Source: Cloeon dipterum
Lineage: Eukaryota > Arthropoda > Insecta > Ephemeroptera > Baetidae
DNA: 64,000 nucleotides
Assembly (NCBI RefSeq): GCF_949628265.1
Contig: NC_088790.1
Location: 27,470,545-27,534,544 of the forward strand
Reading direction: 5' to 3'
Part shown: piece after piece, positions 51,514 through 62,963 of the stretch
Position numbering within the stretch: position 1 is the first letter of the stretch
How the letters are laid out: each line of letters opens with the position of its first letter
Made by a program: the position numbers and the translations under genes
The notes under the pieces: generated by a model
The model's database searches: none
Seen by the model: only the letters and a program-made list of their open reading frames with translations
What the model was told of the DNA's origin: nothing

Positions 51514-53164
51514 TATTAAAATTCTTATATGTGTAAACAATTAGTTTTATTTCTAATTCGAATCACAAAATCATCTGTCTATTTTAAATCGTTTTCAAAC
51601 AATGGAAATTTACAAGAAATCTAACCCATCAACAGCAGGGTTGCATTTCCTTACCACTCGGTTTATTTCATTAACGGTTTGTACCACTCATTTTTTTCTA
51701 ATATCTTGCGTAAGAAATGAATTTGCGGTCAGATTGGCAAAAATTTCCTCTACTGTGCAGGTTTTTTCTTTTAAATTGCCATTTTTCGCTGCCTTAATTT
51801 CTCTAAAAATTTCTCGAGGTCATATGAGCTATAATAATTAGAAAATTATTGAAAACTGAGGTGCGAACATTGCCTGCAAGAAACTGGTTGTTAAAATTGG
51901 AAAAAAAACGCCTTTTTTAAAATGCGTGTTTTTTGCAACCTTGATTAATAGCTGTAGAAAATATCCAAAATTCGAGATTTGAAAGTCCATAATTGGGAAT
52001 CCGCGACTAATGGAAAAATTTCATGGTGCTCTTTAGGATATAGTAGAAAGAAAACTCCATTTTCACGTATCAATAACTTTCGTTTGCTCCTTGTCAGAAT
52101 ACTACTAATGAATTTTGTCATGCCATTCATGACTCATTCAGGCGTTCGGAAAGCTTGAATAATTTTTTTAGAATGGATTTGCTAATTGCTAAGTTAGGCA
52201 TATATAATATATTGCTGCTACTAATTTATCCACGCAACGACGCATCGACCTCAAGTCTGTGATAATATTTGCTTTGACTGCGGTTTTGAATTGCTGACGC
52301 GCGAGTCACATCCGACGATCAGCGCTGCTCACGATTTTTGCGTTTCCGATGGAGCGTGAAGGGCGTGTGTTTGTGTGCTGCGGGCATTTCATAATGCGCC
52401 GAATAATCCCATCCATCTGCGAATGACGTCATCTCCCTCCTTCAAAGCGCGTCCTATACATGGCATTTGGACAAACAATGAGAATTATTTATTTTTTTTT
52501 TTTATTTTGGCATTCGCAGAATTGGCTACTCGGTTTGAGGAAAAGCAGGGTGTGTGCTGGATGCATTGTTCATTGATGCAGTCACTGTCATAACAATATT
52601 AATCATGCTACTTGCGTCGAGTAATAAGAATAACACACGCACCATCATCGCGGCGGTTTGGTCTTGTTACAATAATTGCGATAAGAATTTTGCGAGGGAA
52701 GAATAACACATCATTATTTACCCCTTGAAACTATAAATAATGATAAACACCAGGGAAATTCTCGCTTATACCATTTTTTTGGTCATTATGTTATCTCATT
52801 ATTAAATCTAACATAATGCAAAAATGTATTAAATTATTACAGTCAAGGAAGAGGTTTGACCGCGGATGCCTCAACCACATCAAGACAAAATATACATAAA
52901 GCAGAAATGACTAAACAATAAAAAAACCTAAAATAAAATGAAGTGAATTGTAAAGGACAATCAGGAACGTATTGGCAAATTTATTTTTATTTTCAAAAAT
53001 AATTTGTGATATGTTAAATATTATTTTTAAAATTCCACTCCCTTTTAAGGTTTTATAAATTTTTATTTGTGATAAAATCCAATAATTAAAATTTGATCGG
53101 AAAATTCCCAACGGAAACACAGACTTTAATTGATAAAATCTTTGCAAATTCAGCAATACTGATT
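51514..53164. other. Intergenic DNA upstream of the secreted-peptide array
   Basis: From about 52115 to 52740 it matches 54645-55200 (shared TTTGCTAATTGCTA, ACTGCGGTTTTGAAT, ACACACGCACCATCATC), so it belongs to the duplicated unit. No conserved open frame exists between the two, which argues for non-coding or regulatory sequence. Near 52844 a stretch around CCGCGGATGCCTCAACCA recurs near 60412. Confidence 0.55.
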
Positions 53165-53445
53165 AGGGTTTACCCACGATCTCTTCCATCCTCCCATTTT
53201 AAAACCCATAACAATGCTTTCAATTATATTTTTATAATGAGATATGATTCCAACATGCATGAATGCTGGTCTAGAGGTAATTTACCTATTGCACCACCCA
53301 CATAAATAAAACTCCTGACTTTCCTGGGAGGCTTGTCCGATTTCCTCCGCACGTCACAATGTTCCCTGGCCTAAAACCTGCGCGTCTGTTGCAGCAGCTG
53401 AAAGGAGTAGGGATGAGTTCGCAGCGTGAACGATAATATAAATAT
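53165..53445 (+). promoter_or_regulatory. Upstream region and TATA box of secreted-peptide gene A
   Basis: A block shared by genes A to D: a CTTCCATCCT(G/C)CCATTTTAAAA stretch, CCTGGGAGGC, TCCGCACGTCAC (53346-53357), GGAGTAGGGA and TATAAAT (53437-53443). Initiator TCATTC follows at 53466-53471, its A 31 bp after the TATA start, the standard spacing. Confidence 0.75.
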
Positions 53446-53564
53446 CTGTTGCCGATCCGATTTGCTCATTCGTCTTCTGCTCGCGGTTTCATCAGCTCGA
53501 AACTTGCTGCACTCCTAATACATTATTTGACGACCTTTCCTCGTTGAAAAACCAAAATATAAAT

Positions 53565-54386
53565 ATGGTGAGTGAAAGTTTCTTTGACTTTTATCTTTTA
53601 TAAATGATTTTAACAACTATTTTTAAGTAATTTCTTTTTTAATATAGTAGTTGAAGGTTAAACTACAACAACTCTTTTTTAGTTTATAAAAATACTGTTG
53701 AATTTTTTTCTAGTAAAAGTGCATTAACAAAACATTGCAATATTTAACCAAACCGAATTTCCTCAATTAAATAAACATCGTGTATTTCTAAGGTGAAAAT
53801 CACAGCTATTCACATCTATTATTTTTTTAAATTAGTTTTGTTAATTAATAATTTTTTCTTCACCTTATCCTGCTAAAAATTTAGTTACATGTAACCACTC
53901 TTCGGCAAGTTGTTCGAGCCTGAATGAGCCTCAAAACCCTTTCACTTGGATATAATGATTCCTGCGATATTTCAAGGGGGAAAACCCAAACTGTAAAAAC
54001 CTCTGCCTTCAATCTTTCCCCGAGCGCACCAAATGCAGGTGTAATGAGAGAAATTTCTCTGTACACAGATCTCGAAAGTGACAATCGTCGCGTTCGTCTT
54101 GGTGGTGCTGGCGTCGATGAGTGCGGCGCAGAGACCCTTTTACGCCGGCAGCAGGCCGTGGCACGACTATTTGGGGCCCCAGACTGAAGCACCACCCTCA
54201 AACTCAAATAACAACATCAACAACAACAACGGCGGTGGACTTGGAGACCGCAACCAGTTCCTCACGCCCGTCGAGTCCGTCAGCTTCAGATACTACAACA
54301 ATGTGCCCATCGAGGGACCCGGCATGCCGTGCGTCGGATGCGTTTACAGGCTCACCAGCAACGGGTTTGTCATGGTCAGGCCTTGA
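53565..54386 (+). CDS. Secreted peptide family, gene A
   Basis: Exon 1 contributes only the ATG (53565-53567, donor GTGAGT). Exon 2 is 54069-54386. Total 106 aa. The first 22 residues are a signal peptide (ISKVTIVAFVLVVLASMSA, cleavage likely near AQ). The mature part has a short N-terminal motif (GSRPWHDYLGPQT), a variable Asn/Ser/Gly linker (NNNINNNNGGGLGDRN), and a conserved C-terminal domain from FLTPVESVSFRYYNNVPIEG through PCVGCVYRLTSNGFVMVRP to the stop. Only two Cys, as CxxC. I do not recognise the family. AATAAA at 54471-54476. Confidence 0.85.
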
Positions 54387-54476
54387 TGAGGGCAGAGAAG
54401 AGGAAATTTCCTATCGTTTTATACATTTTATATTCTGACTGATAATGATTAAAATGGATATTTAAATTAAAATAAA

Positions 54477-55924
54477 AAACGAGTTTTTTCTAGAATATAC
54501 AATCGTTTTATTGCATGCTCATAAAATGTTCCTGCAAACAAACATACACATACAAGAAAAATATAACTTGTTCATGACTTTTAAACTAATTCTCATCTAA
54601 TTTCAAGCTTATATGATGGTAGTAAGAAACGCGTTCTCCTTATCAGTATACTCATGAACTGTTATGCCATTTCATGACTCATTTCAAGCGTCCAGAAAGC
54701 TCTAGTAATTTTTAGAATTGATTTGCTAATTGCTACGTTACGAAAAATTGCTGCTCCTAATTTATCTACGCATCATGTCTGTGATATTTATTGTTTTATA
54801 GACTGCGGTTTTGAATCACTGACGCGCGTGCCATTTCCGACATTTTCGCGTTTGTTTGCTGGGTATTTCATAATTCATAACGCACCGAATTATCCGAATT
54901 ATCCCATCCAACTGGGAATGACGACATATCTTATAACTCCTTAAAAAGCACGTCCTATATAGCATTTGGATAAACAATGATAGTGGTTCTGTATTTTGCA
55001 ATTCGCAGAATTGACTGCTCATTTCGCGAAAAAAGGGTGTGCTGGCTGCATTGTTCATTATTGATACAGTCACTATGTGTCAAAGCAAAATTAATCATGC
55101 TAATACTTGCGTCAAGTAATAAGAATAATAACACACGCACCATCATCTGCGGTTTGGTCTTGTTACAGTGATTGAGAGGAGAATTTGGCGAGGAAAGAAC
55201 AAATCATTTTTTGAAACTAATTGCTAATTGTACTTTACAATAAATAATAAATATTTAACCTAAGATGGAATCTGGTCTTTCATTGCAAGCTTAATTTACT
55301 GAAGACCAGTAGAGCGTGTTAATTTTAATCTATTTTCATTTTCAAATTTTGTTTGTGATGTGAAATTTTCTTTCTAACATTCCACGCCAATTTAAGGGTT
55401 TGTAAATGTTTTTTTTAGCTAAAACTAATAATTTCACTTGGGGAAAAAAATTTGAATTATTAAAATATTCACAATATTTTTTAATCCGGCAAAACTGATT
55501 TTTTCCTATCCAAAAACTCTTAACAATAAAAAGAAAAGGTTAAAATTTACATTTAAACAAGTATTGATCATTCCGATCTTTCAATGAAATTAAAAAAATG
55601 GAATCGTTAAGACGGAAACGTACTAGTAAATTGATGAAAAACCTGGCTTTTCCATATAATCAATTGCTATCAAAATTATATGGAGCAAGCATTTCGCGCA
55701 TTTCGCGCATTTTTCCCTATGCCCATATACATCAAATAAAATATATATTGCATTTCCCTGTTTAGTTGACCTCATTCACCGCAGGTGTCATATATGATAA
55801 GAGTGTCCTTACTAGAAAAATAAGCGACACGAATTATCAATAGATGACTCGTCTCTTATTTATGCACTCCAGTGCGCACAATTAAAAACTCGTGCAGTTT
55901 GTCCTTGGAATGCCGGCAGCGCGG
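54477..55924. other. Spacer between genes A and B
   Basis: 54645-55200 duplicates 52115-52740. The remainder is AT-rich; around 55650-55760 a stretch with GCATTTCGCGCATTTTTCCC has counterparts upstream of genes C and D. Confidence 0.5.
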
Positions 55925-56230
55925 TTAGGTTTTTCCCAGCACAAACAGACTCTCTGTCTCTTCCATCCTGCCATTTTAAAACAACCCACAACAATTGCTC
56001 TCAATTATATTACAATGTGTTAATTACGTTTTGAACAGGCATGAGAGGTAATTCAACTATTGCACCACCCACATGAACCTCCTCACTTTCCTGGGAGGCT
56101 TGTCCTATTTCCTCCGCACGTCACAAACATATTATTCGATGGATTTTTCCCTGACCTAAACCTGCGCGCCTGCTGCGGCTGCTTCTGAAAGGAGTAGGGA
56201 TGAGTTTGCAGCGTGAACGTTAATATAAAT
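55925..56230 (+). promoter_or_regulatory. Upstream region and TATA box of secreted-peptide gene B
   Basis: Same block order as gene A: CCTGGGAGGC, TCCGCACGTCAC (56113-56124), GGAGTAGGGATGAG, TATAAAT (56224-56230), initiator TCATTC (56253-56258). Confidence 0.75.
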
Positions 56231-56345
56231 ATCGGTTGCCGCCCGAATTGGCTCATTCATCTTCTGCTCGCGGTTAGATCAGCTCTAAACTTTTGCTGCA
56301 CTTTAAATACTTTGACGACCTTCCTCGTTGAAAACAAGCGGAAAT

Positions 56346-57653
56346 ATGGTATGTGAAAAAGTTTCTTGCTTTTTATTTTGTTTATGATTTGTGTTGCTAA
56401 CTAATTTTCAGTGATTTCTTGTTTAATATAGTGGTTAAAATTAATTATATATACCCTCTAGTTTTTAATAGCGGGTAAATGTAAATTAAATATCATTGAA
56501 TATTTTTCTAGCAATAATATCACAGGTTTTTTTGTGTTGAAAATTCTCAAATATGCATTTATTTCAACTTATCGAAACATTTAAAGTGGAATGATAATGG
56601 GCAACAATTGAAAATTACTTGAATTGTTGGATGCCATAAACAATTTGTTCAACAATTTGCAATAATAAAAAAGGACCTTCCTACAGTAAAAATTCAAATT
56701 TTGCCAATTTTCTCCAAAATGTACAGTGCTTGAACATTATTATTTTCTTGGCATATTCCGATTGCTCTCGTCGAGATCTGTCCAACGGTGTCTGCCACTT
56801 ATTGGGCAAACTCTTGGTTTTGAAATTAAATCGGATTTCAAGTAAGGAGACAGCCATTACCATTTGAAAAGCACGCTAACTTTCCAGCCAATTTTCTCAA
56901 AAAATTACAGTGCTTCTTAGGTCAATTTAGGCTTTAACTGAATCCTAAGGGACGAGTTTATGCATTGGAAACAAGCATTTTCCAGGCTTTTGCAGTATCA
57001 TTCCTCTTTAAATATTCAAGCCACAGTTAACCAAAGTAATTTTTCTCAACTTAACAAACAGCGTGTATTTTTAGGTGAAAAAATCATACTTTAACTGTCA
57101 CAGCTAAACATATATTATTATTTTAGTAAATTAAGAACATTTTCCTATTTAAATATTCATGAACTGCCTTTGCCAAAGTGGTCTGAGCCTTAAAGAGCCT
57201 AAAAAACCTGCGAAATTTTGAAAGGGAAATCTCAGCATACTGTAAAAACGCCTTCAATCTTTTCCCGAGCGCACCAATTGCAGATGTTATAATAGATTTT
57301 TATCTGTATACACACAGATATCGAAAGTGACAATCGTCGCGTGCGTCTTGGTGGTGCTGGCGTCGATGAGTGCGGCGCAGAGTTACGCCGGCAGCAGGCC
57401 GTGGTACGACATGTACGGGCCCCAGACCGACACACCACCCGCCACCTCGACCTCGACCTCGACCTCAACCTCAAACACCTCAAACAACAACGTCAACAGC
57501 GGCGGAATTGGAGACCGCAACCAGTTCCTCACGCCCGTCGATTCCGTCAGCTTCAGATACTACAACAATGTGCCCATCGAAGGACCCGGCAAGCCGTGCG
57601 TCGGATGCGTTTACAGGCTCACCAGCAACGGGTTTGTCATGGTCAGGCCTTGA
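56346..57653 (+). CDS. Secreted peptide family, gene B
   Basis: ATG-only exon 56346-56348 (donor GTATGT) plus 57318-57653; 112 aa, the longest of the set. The signal peptide is nearly the same as gene A with Cys in its core. The mature N-terminal motif is GSRPWYDMYGPQTDTPPATS. The linker is a Thr-Ser dipeptide run encoded by repeated ACCTCG/ACCTCA units, then Asn, a likely site of mucin-type O-glycosylation (inference). The C-terminal domain is as in A with Lys before PCVGC. The intron holds an R1 MITE with a TTAA duplication. AATAAA at 57759-57764. Confidence 0.87.
56585..57007 (-). mobile_element. R1 MITE in the intron of secreted-peptide gene B
   Basis: TTAA at 56581-56584 and 57008-57011; ends AGTGGAATGATAATGG and the inverse of AGAGGAATGATACTG. 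Absent from the introns of genes A, C and D, so it arrived after those duplications, or those copies derive from a unit without it. Confidence 0.85.
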
Positions 57654-58129
57654 AGAGTGCTGAGAAGAGGAAATTTCCGTACATTTTGTATTCTGGACTG
57701 ATATTGGTAAAAATGGATATATTCAATATTCTTGTTTATTTTTGCTCTAGTCATATACAATAAAATACAACAATAAAAATATTTTCAAATTAAAATATGT
57801 ACGAGTTTTTATATAATTGAACAAACATTTATTGCACTCTCACAAATGTTCTTGCAAACAAAAATTACACAAAAAAAAAAATAAAATTTGGTTTTTCCAT
57901 GTTAACGCAGCTTTTATCAAAATTTTAGTTGGCACGCATTTCGTGTTTTTTCCCCGTATTCCCATATTTATACATCAGATAAACTACTGCATTTCCCTGT
58001 TTCGTTGAGAAAAATATTACTAGAAAAGCGTCTCAAATTATAAATTTGGAAATTTTGGCTCGTCTCTTTAACTATTCAAGTGCGCACAATTAAAAACCCA
58101 TGCAGTTTGCCCTTGGATTGTCGACAGCG

Positions 58130-58432
58130 TGGTTTGGGGTTACCCTCAAAGAGGCTCTCTGTCTCTTCCATCCTGCCATTTTAAAACCCATAGCAATTAT
58201 TGCTCTTTAATTATATTATAATTTGTTAATTTCGTTTGAAACAAGCCAGGACGATGTTCTAGAGGTAATTCAACTATTGCAACACCCTCATAAAACTTTT
58301 CTCCTTTTTCCTGGGAGGCCTGTCAAATTTCCTCCGCGTGTCACATTTCCGATGGACTTTTCCCTAAACCTGCGCGCCTGCTGCTGCAGAAAGGAGTAGG
58401 GACAAGTTTGCGGCGTATACGTTAATATAAAT
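58130..58432 (+). promoter_or_regulatory. Upstream region and TATA box of secreted-peptide gene C
   Basis: Block as in A and B, with the middle motif changed to TCCGCGTGTCAC (58333-58344). TATAAAT 58426-58432; initiator TCATTC 58457-58462. Confidence 0.72.
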
Positions 58433-58544
58433 ATCCGTATAGCTTCCCGAATTTGCTCATTCATATTCTGCTCGCGGTTTGATAAGCTCGACACTTAAGA
58501 TACCTTGACGATCTTGCTCGTTGAAAAATCTAAAAAGCGAAAAT

Positions 58545-59127
58545 ATGGTATGTAAAAGTTTCTGACTTATTATTTTTTTTGTTTTATGTTTCTGCGATAT
58601 GTGTTGCTAGCATTTTTTCAGTATTTTTTTTGTTATTTACAGTGGTTGAAGGTACAATACAACTATATACCCTAGTTTTTAATTGCAGAGAAGTAAAAAA
58701 TGTAAAATAAATATCGTTGAATATTTTTTTCTAATGGAAATTCTCAAAGGTGCATTTATTTCAATTTAACCAAACATTGAAATATTGGAAATTTCTCTGT
58801 ACATAGATCCCGAAAGTGACAGTCGTCGCGTGCGTCTTGGTGGTGCTGGCGTCGATGAGTGCAGCGCAGAGACCGGGTAACGCTGGCCAAAGGCCGTGGC
58901 ACGACCATTTCGGGCCTCAGACCGACACACCACCCGCCACCTCAACCTCAACCACAACCTCAAACAACAACGGCGGCGGACTTGGAAACCACGACCCGTT
59001 CCTCACGCCGGTCCAGACCATCAGCTTCATATTCTACAACAATGTGCCGATCGAGGGACCTGGCATGCCGTGCGTCGGATGCGTTTACAAGTACACCAGC
59101 AACGGCTTTGTCATGGTCAGGCCTTGA
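58545..59127 (+). CDS. Secreted peptide family, gene C
   Basis: ATG-only exon 58545-58547 (donor GTATGT) plus 58807-59127; 107 aa. The signal peptide has Pro at position 3. The mature motif is GQRPWHDHFGPQTDTPPATS; the linker is Thr/Ser then NNNGGG. The C-terminal domain is the most diverged (SFIFYNNVPIEG, CVGCVYKYTSNGFVMVRP) but keeps CxxC and the exact end. The intron is short (259 bp). AATAAA at 59243-59248. Confidence 0.86.
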
Positions 59128-61194
59128 AGAGTGCAGAGAAGAGGAAATTTCCGTACATTTTATATTCTGATTTGATATTGATAAAAATGGATTTATAGAC
59201 ATTCTTGATTATTTTTGCTAGTCAAATACAATTAAATACACTAATAAAAAGATTTATTAAATTAAAATACAGCGTTTTCATTTAATATAATAATTGCACA
59301 CACATTCCTGCAATCAAAATTACGCAAGAAAAATAAAATTTGTTCAAAATGACTTGCAAAACTCATTATAAATTGAATAAATTGCAAAATCTGCGACATA
59401 ATTTTTAAAATAATCTTAAAATCTTGAACTTGATCAATGCCAGCAATTGCACGGGAAATAATAACAAAGCACAAAGAGGAAATGCCATTGTTTTGACGCC
59501 CAACGGAAATCAATGCGGTTTTGCACATCATTTCACTTGAGTATTTTTTCCGCTTCTTCTATTTTTAGCTCTTTTTTATCCCTGTTCGAAGAGCGGGAAG
59601 GGCGCGCACTGCACTAGCACGAATGCTGAAACCCGGGTCCCAATAGCACCGCGAATACATTTATACCCAAAAAATTAAGTCATCTGCTGGAAAATAAATG
59701 ACAGAAGAGCAAGGAAGAAATGATTACAATTGTGGAGACGTATTTATCATCACTTAACGAGTCAACGCGAGTAGTACAAAATACATCATTCCTACAGATA
59801 GAAAAGCATTTTACTTATTTCCATTGAGCACCGGATTCAGCTGATTTGACACTTGTTTTCATTACTGTCGTGACCTGCCACTGACCGGCGAGGCGCCATT
59901 GCCAGGCCAACGGGCTGACAAGTAAACAACCACCGTGTTCAATGTGATTCCGACGTCCGCTAAATAGCCTGCTCACGAGTGCGAACCCATTTTTAGGCAT
60001 TGAAATTTGCCCATGCTCTTTCCATCGTGAACTTGGACATATTTACTTGTATACGTTAATTATTAAAACGCAGACGAGACTTTGAAAAAAATGCTTACGG
60101 ACTGGCTGGCAATCGTTTCTTGACTTGTCGTTATGGGCGCCTGGTCAGGTCAGTAATAGGCTAAAGAAAGTCACGACAATTATGAACTATAGGTGTTTAA
60201 TTCTAAATTTTTATACGAAAGTTATTTCACATATTTAATACATTAATACTCTCCAAAAAGTGGTACGCAACTTCCCCAAAATTACGCTACACATTATTAA
60301 ACTAATTGGTAAACCAAGGAAACTCTCGACGCATTTATGTGGCTATGTTTTATATTTTCTCATTTAATCTTATATAAGTGCAAGAATTTACAGTATAGTC
60401 AAGGAAGAGGTTTTGTCCGCGGATGCCTCAACCATCAGTCCATCGGAGAGGACAAAATGTAAAATGTACCATAAAATGAGATTAACGCATTTAAATACTA
60501 AAAATAAAAATTAAATTAATCTAAAATGAAATCTGTTCTATAATTTTAATGAAATCAATTGTAAAGGACCAGCAGGACGTGAAAATTGGAAATTATTTTT
60601 ATTTTCAAAATTTGTTTGTGATATACATATTAAATTTTCTATTTAAAATTCCACTCACAGCCAATCACCTTTGATAAATTCTTCGTCAATTTAATTTTTT
60701 TTCATAAATATATATGTGGTAAAAAACCAATAGTTAAATATTGATAGGAATTTCCAAAGAGGAAAGCAGTAGAAGTTGTTGTTGAATTAATAATTCAATA
60801 TATTTTTTTCTATTTCACTCTCCAAACTCTAAGAATAAAATGGAACGGAAAATATTGCAATTAAAAAATTTATTCGACCTCCAAAAACTAATGTATTAAA
60901 AATAATGTAATTGTTAAGACGGAAACGTTCTAGTACGTTGATGAAAAAAATGGCTTTCCTATATAATCAGTTTAAATCAAAATTTTATGCAGAACGCGTT
61001 TCGTGTTTTTTCCCGTATTCACATCAGATTTAACACTGAATTTCCCTGTTTCGTTGACCTCATACACCGCAGATGTTAGAAAAGCGTTTCAAATTCTCGA
61101 TTTCAAAATTTTGACTCGTGTCTCTTTAATAAGTACTCAAGTGCGCACAATTAAAAACCCAAGCAGTTTGCCCTTGGATTGTCGGCAGCGTGGT
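59128..61194. other. Spacer between genes C and D
   Basis: About 2 kb. It includes the recurrence near 60412 of the CCGCGGATGCCTCAACCA stretch seen near 52844, and from about 60950 the TTTCGTGTTTTTTCCCGTAT block also found before gene C. No gene is supported. Confidence 0.5.
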
Positions 61195-61456
61195 TAGGGG
61201 TTACCCACAAATAGACTCTCTGTCTCTTCCATCCTGCCATTTTAAAACCCATAGCAATAAAACATTTTAAACAGGCATGGATGGTAGTCTAGAGTAATTT
61301 AATTATTGCGCCACCAACTTAAAACTTCCTTCTTTCCTGGGAGGCCTGTCAAATTTCCTCCGCACGTCACGTTATTCGACGGATTTTTCCCTTAACCTGC
61401 GTGCGTGCTGCTGCAAGAAGTAGGGACAAGTTTGCGGCGTAAACGTTAATATAAAT
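61195..61456 (+). promoter_or_regulatory. Upstream region and TATA box of secreted-peptide gene D
   Basis: CCTGGGAGGC, TCCGCACGTCAC (61359-61370), AGTAGGGACAAG, TATAAAT (61450-61456), initiator TCATTC (61479-61484). Confidence 0.74.
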
Positions 61457-61561
61457 ATCTGTTGCCGCCCGAATAGGCTCATTCGTCTTCTACTCGCGGT
61501 TTGATCTGCTCTAAACTTGCTGTTACTTAATATATCTTGACGAAAAAACCAATACGAAAAT

Positions 61562-62422
61562 ATGGTAAGTGAATTAAGGTTTCTTACTTTCAATATTTTC
61601 CTTTTTTTAAATAACTTGTTGCTTGCTAACTATTTTGCGGTAATTTGTTGCTTAGTAATATAGTGGCTGAAGGTAAAATATTGACTCTTGAATTGAATTT
61701 AAAAAAATATCGTTGAATATTTTTCTAGCTAAATTATTACAATTTTTTCTATTGGAAATCCTCAAATAAGATCGATGCATTTATTTCTACTCAAAAATCT
61801 TTTGATATTCAAGTTACAGCTAACCGAAGCGATTTTTTCAAAATTTTTAATAATGCCAAACTTAAAAAGTCACAGCTGTACATTTATTATTATTTTAGTA
61901 AATTAATAATTTTCCATTTTTGCATATTTTTAATTTTTTATGTTTGATTTACATAACTGCCCTTTGGCAAAGTTGTATGAGCCTCAAGAACCAATCACTT
62001 GAGTATGGTTCCTGCGAAATTTCGAAGGGGAAATAAATAAAAAAATCTTTCCTCGAGCGCACCAAATGAAGATGTAATGAGAGGAATTTCTCTGTTCACA
62101 GATCTCGAAAGTGACAATCATCGCGTGCGTCTTGGTGGTGCTGGCGTCGATGAGTACGACGCCGGTGATGTCCTCTTACGTTCCCAAACATCCGTGGTGG
62201 TACTATTTGGGGCCCCAGACCGACACACCACCCGCCACCTCAACCTCAACCTCAAACAACAACGGCAACGGCGGACTTGGAGACCGCGACCAGTTCTTCA
62301 CGCCGGTCCAGACCATCAGCTTCAGATACTACAACAATGTGCCCATCGAAGGACCCGGCCAGCCGTGCATCGGATGCGTTTACAGGCTCACCAGCAACGG
62401 GTTTGTCATGGTCAGGCCTTGA
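61562..62422 (+). CDS. Secreted peptide family, gene D
   Basis: ATG-only exon 61562-61564 (donor GTAAGT) plus 62102-62422; 107 aa. The region around the signal-peptide cleavage site differs from the others (SMSTTPVMSSYVPKHPWWYY), with RPW changed to HPWW; LGPQTDTPPATSTSTS then follows. The linker is NNNGNGG. The C-terminal domain is standard except Ile in PCIGC. AATAAA at 62521-62526. The changed N-terminal motif with an unchanged C-terminal domain suggests the two halves evolve under different pressures. Confidence 0.86.
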
Positions 62423-62689
62423 AGAGTGCAGAGAAGAGGAAATTTCTGAACTGATTTTGATAAAAATGGATATTTGACATTCTTGTTTATTTTTGCTAGT
62501 CAAATACAATTAAATACACCAATAAAAAGATTTTTAAATTAAAAATGCAGAGTTTTTATTTACTATGATAATTGCACAAACGTTAATTGCATTCTCACAA
62601 ATGTTTCTGCAAACAAAAATGCACAAGTAAAATAAAATTTGTTAAAATGACTTGCTCTCATATTTATTATAATGTTTTAATTACGTTTG

Positions 62690-62841
62690 AAACAAGCCAG
62701 GATGATGGTCTAGAGGTAATTCAACTATTGCGCCATCCACTTAAAACGTTTTTCGTTGGATTTTTCCCTGAACCTGCGCGCCTTCTGCTGCTAACTGAAA
62801 GGAGAAGGGACCAGTTTTGCAGCGTGAACGTTAATATAAAA
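62690..62841 (+). promoter_or_regulatory. Shortened upstream region and TATA box of secreted-peptide gene E
   Basis: TATAAAA at 62835-62841 and initiator TCATTC at 62866-62871. The segment holding CCTGGGAGGC and TCCGCACGTCAC in genes A to D is missing (about 45 bp lost between ACTTAAAAC and GGATTTTTCCC). Confidence 0.72.
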
Positions 62842-62963
62842 ATATCTGTTGCCACCTGAATTGGCTCATTCATCTTCTGCTCGCGGTTGGATCAGCTTTT
62901 AACTTGCTGGTCTTAAAATATCTTGACGACCTTCATCCTCGTTGAAAAAACAAAAGCGAAAAT

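Noticed and set aside
54121-54438. Second long open frame over exon 2 of the secreted-peptide genes (also at 57370, 58859 and 62277)
   Set aside because: It has no signal peptide, its ends differ between copies, and the +1-shifted product is a low-complexity Ser/Thr/Pro/Arg string. GC-rich codons and few stop triplets explain it.
59815-60000. Small minus-strand open frame in the spacer between peptide genes C and D
   Set aside because: No conservation with the other spacers and no recognisable domain.
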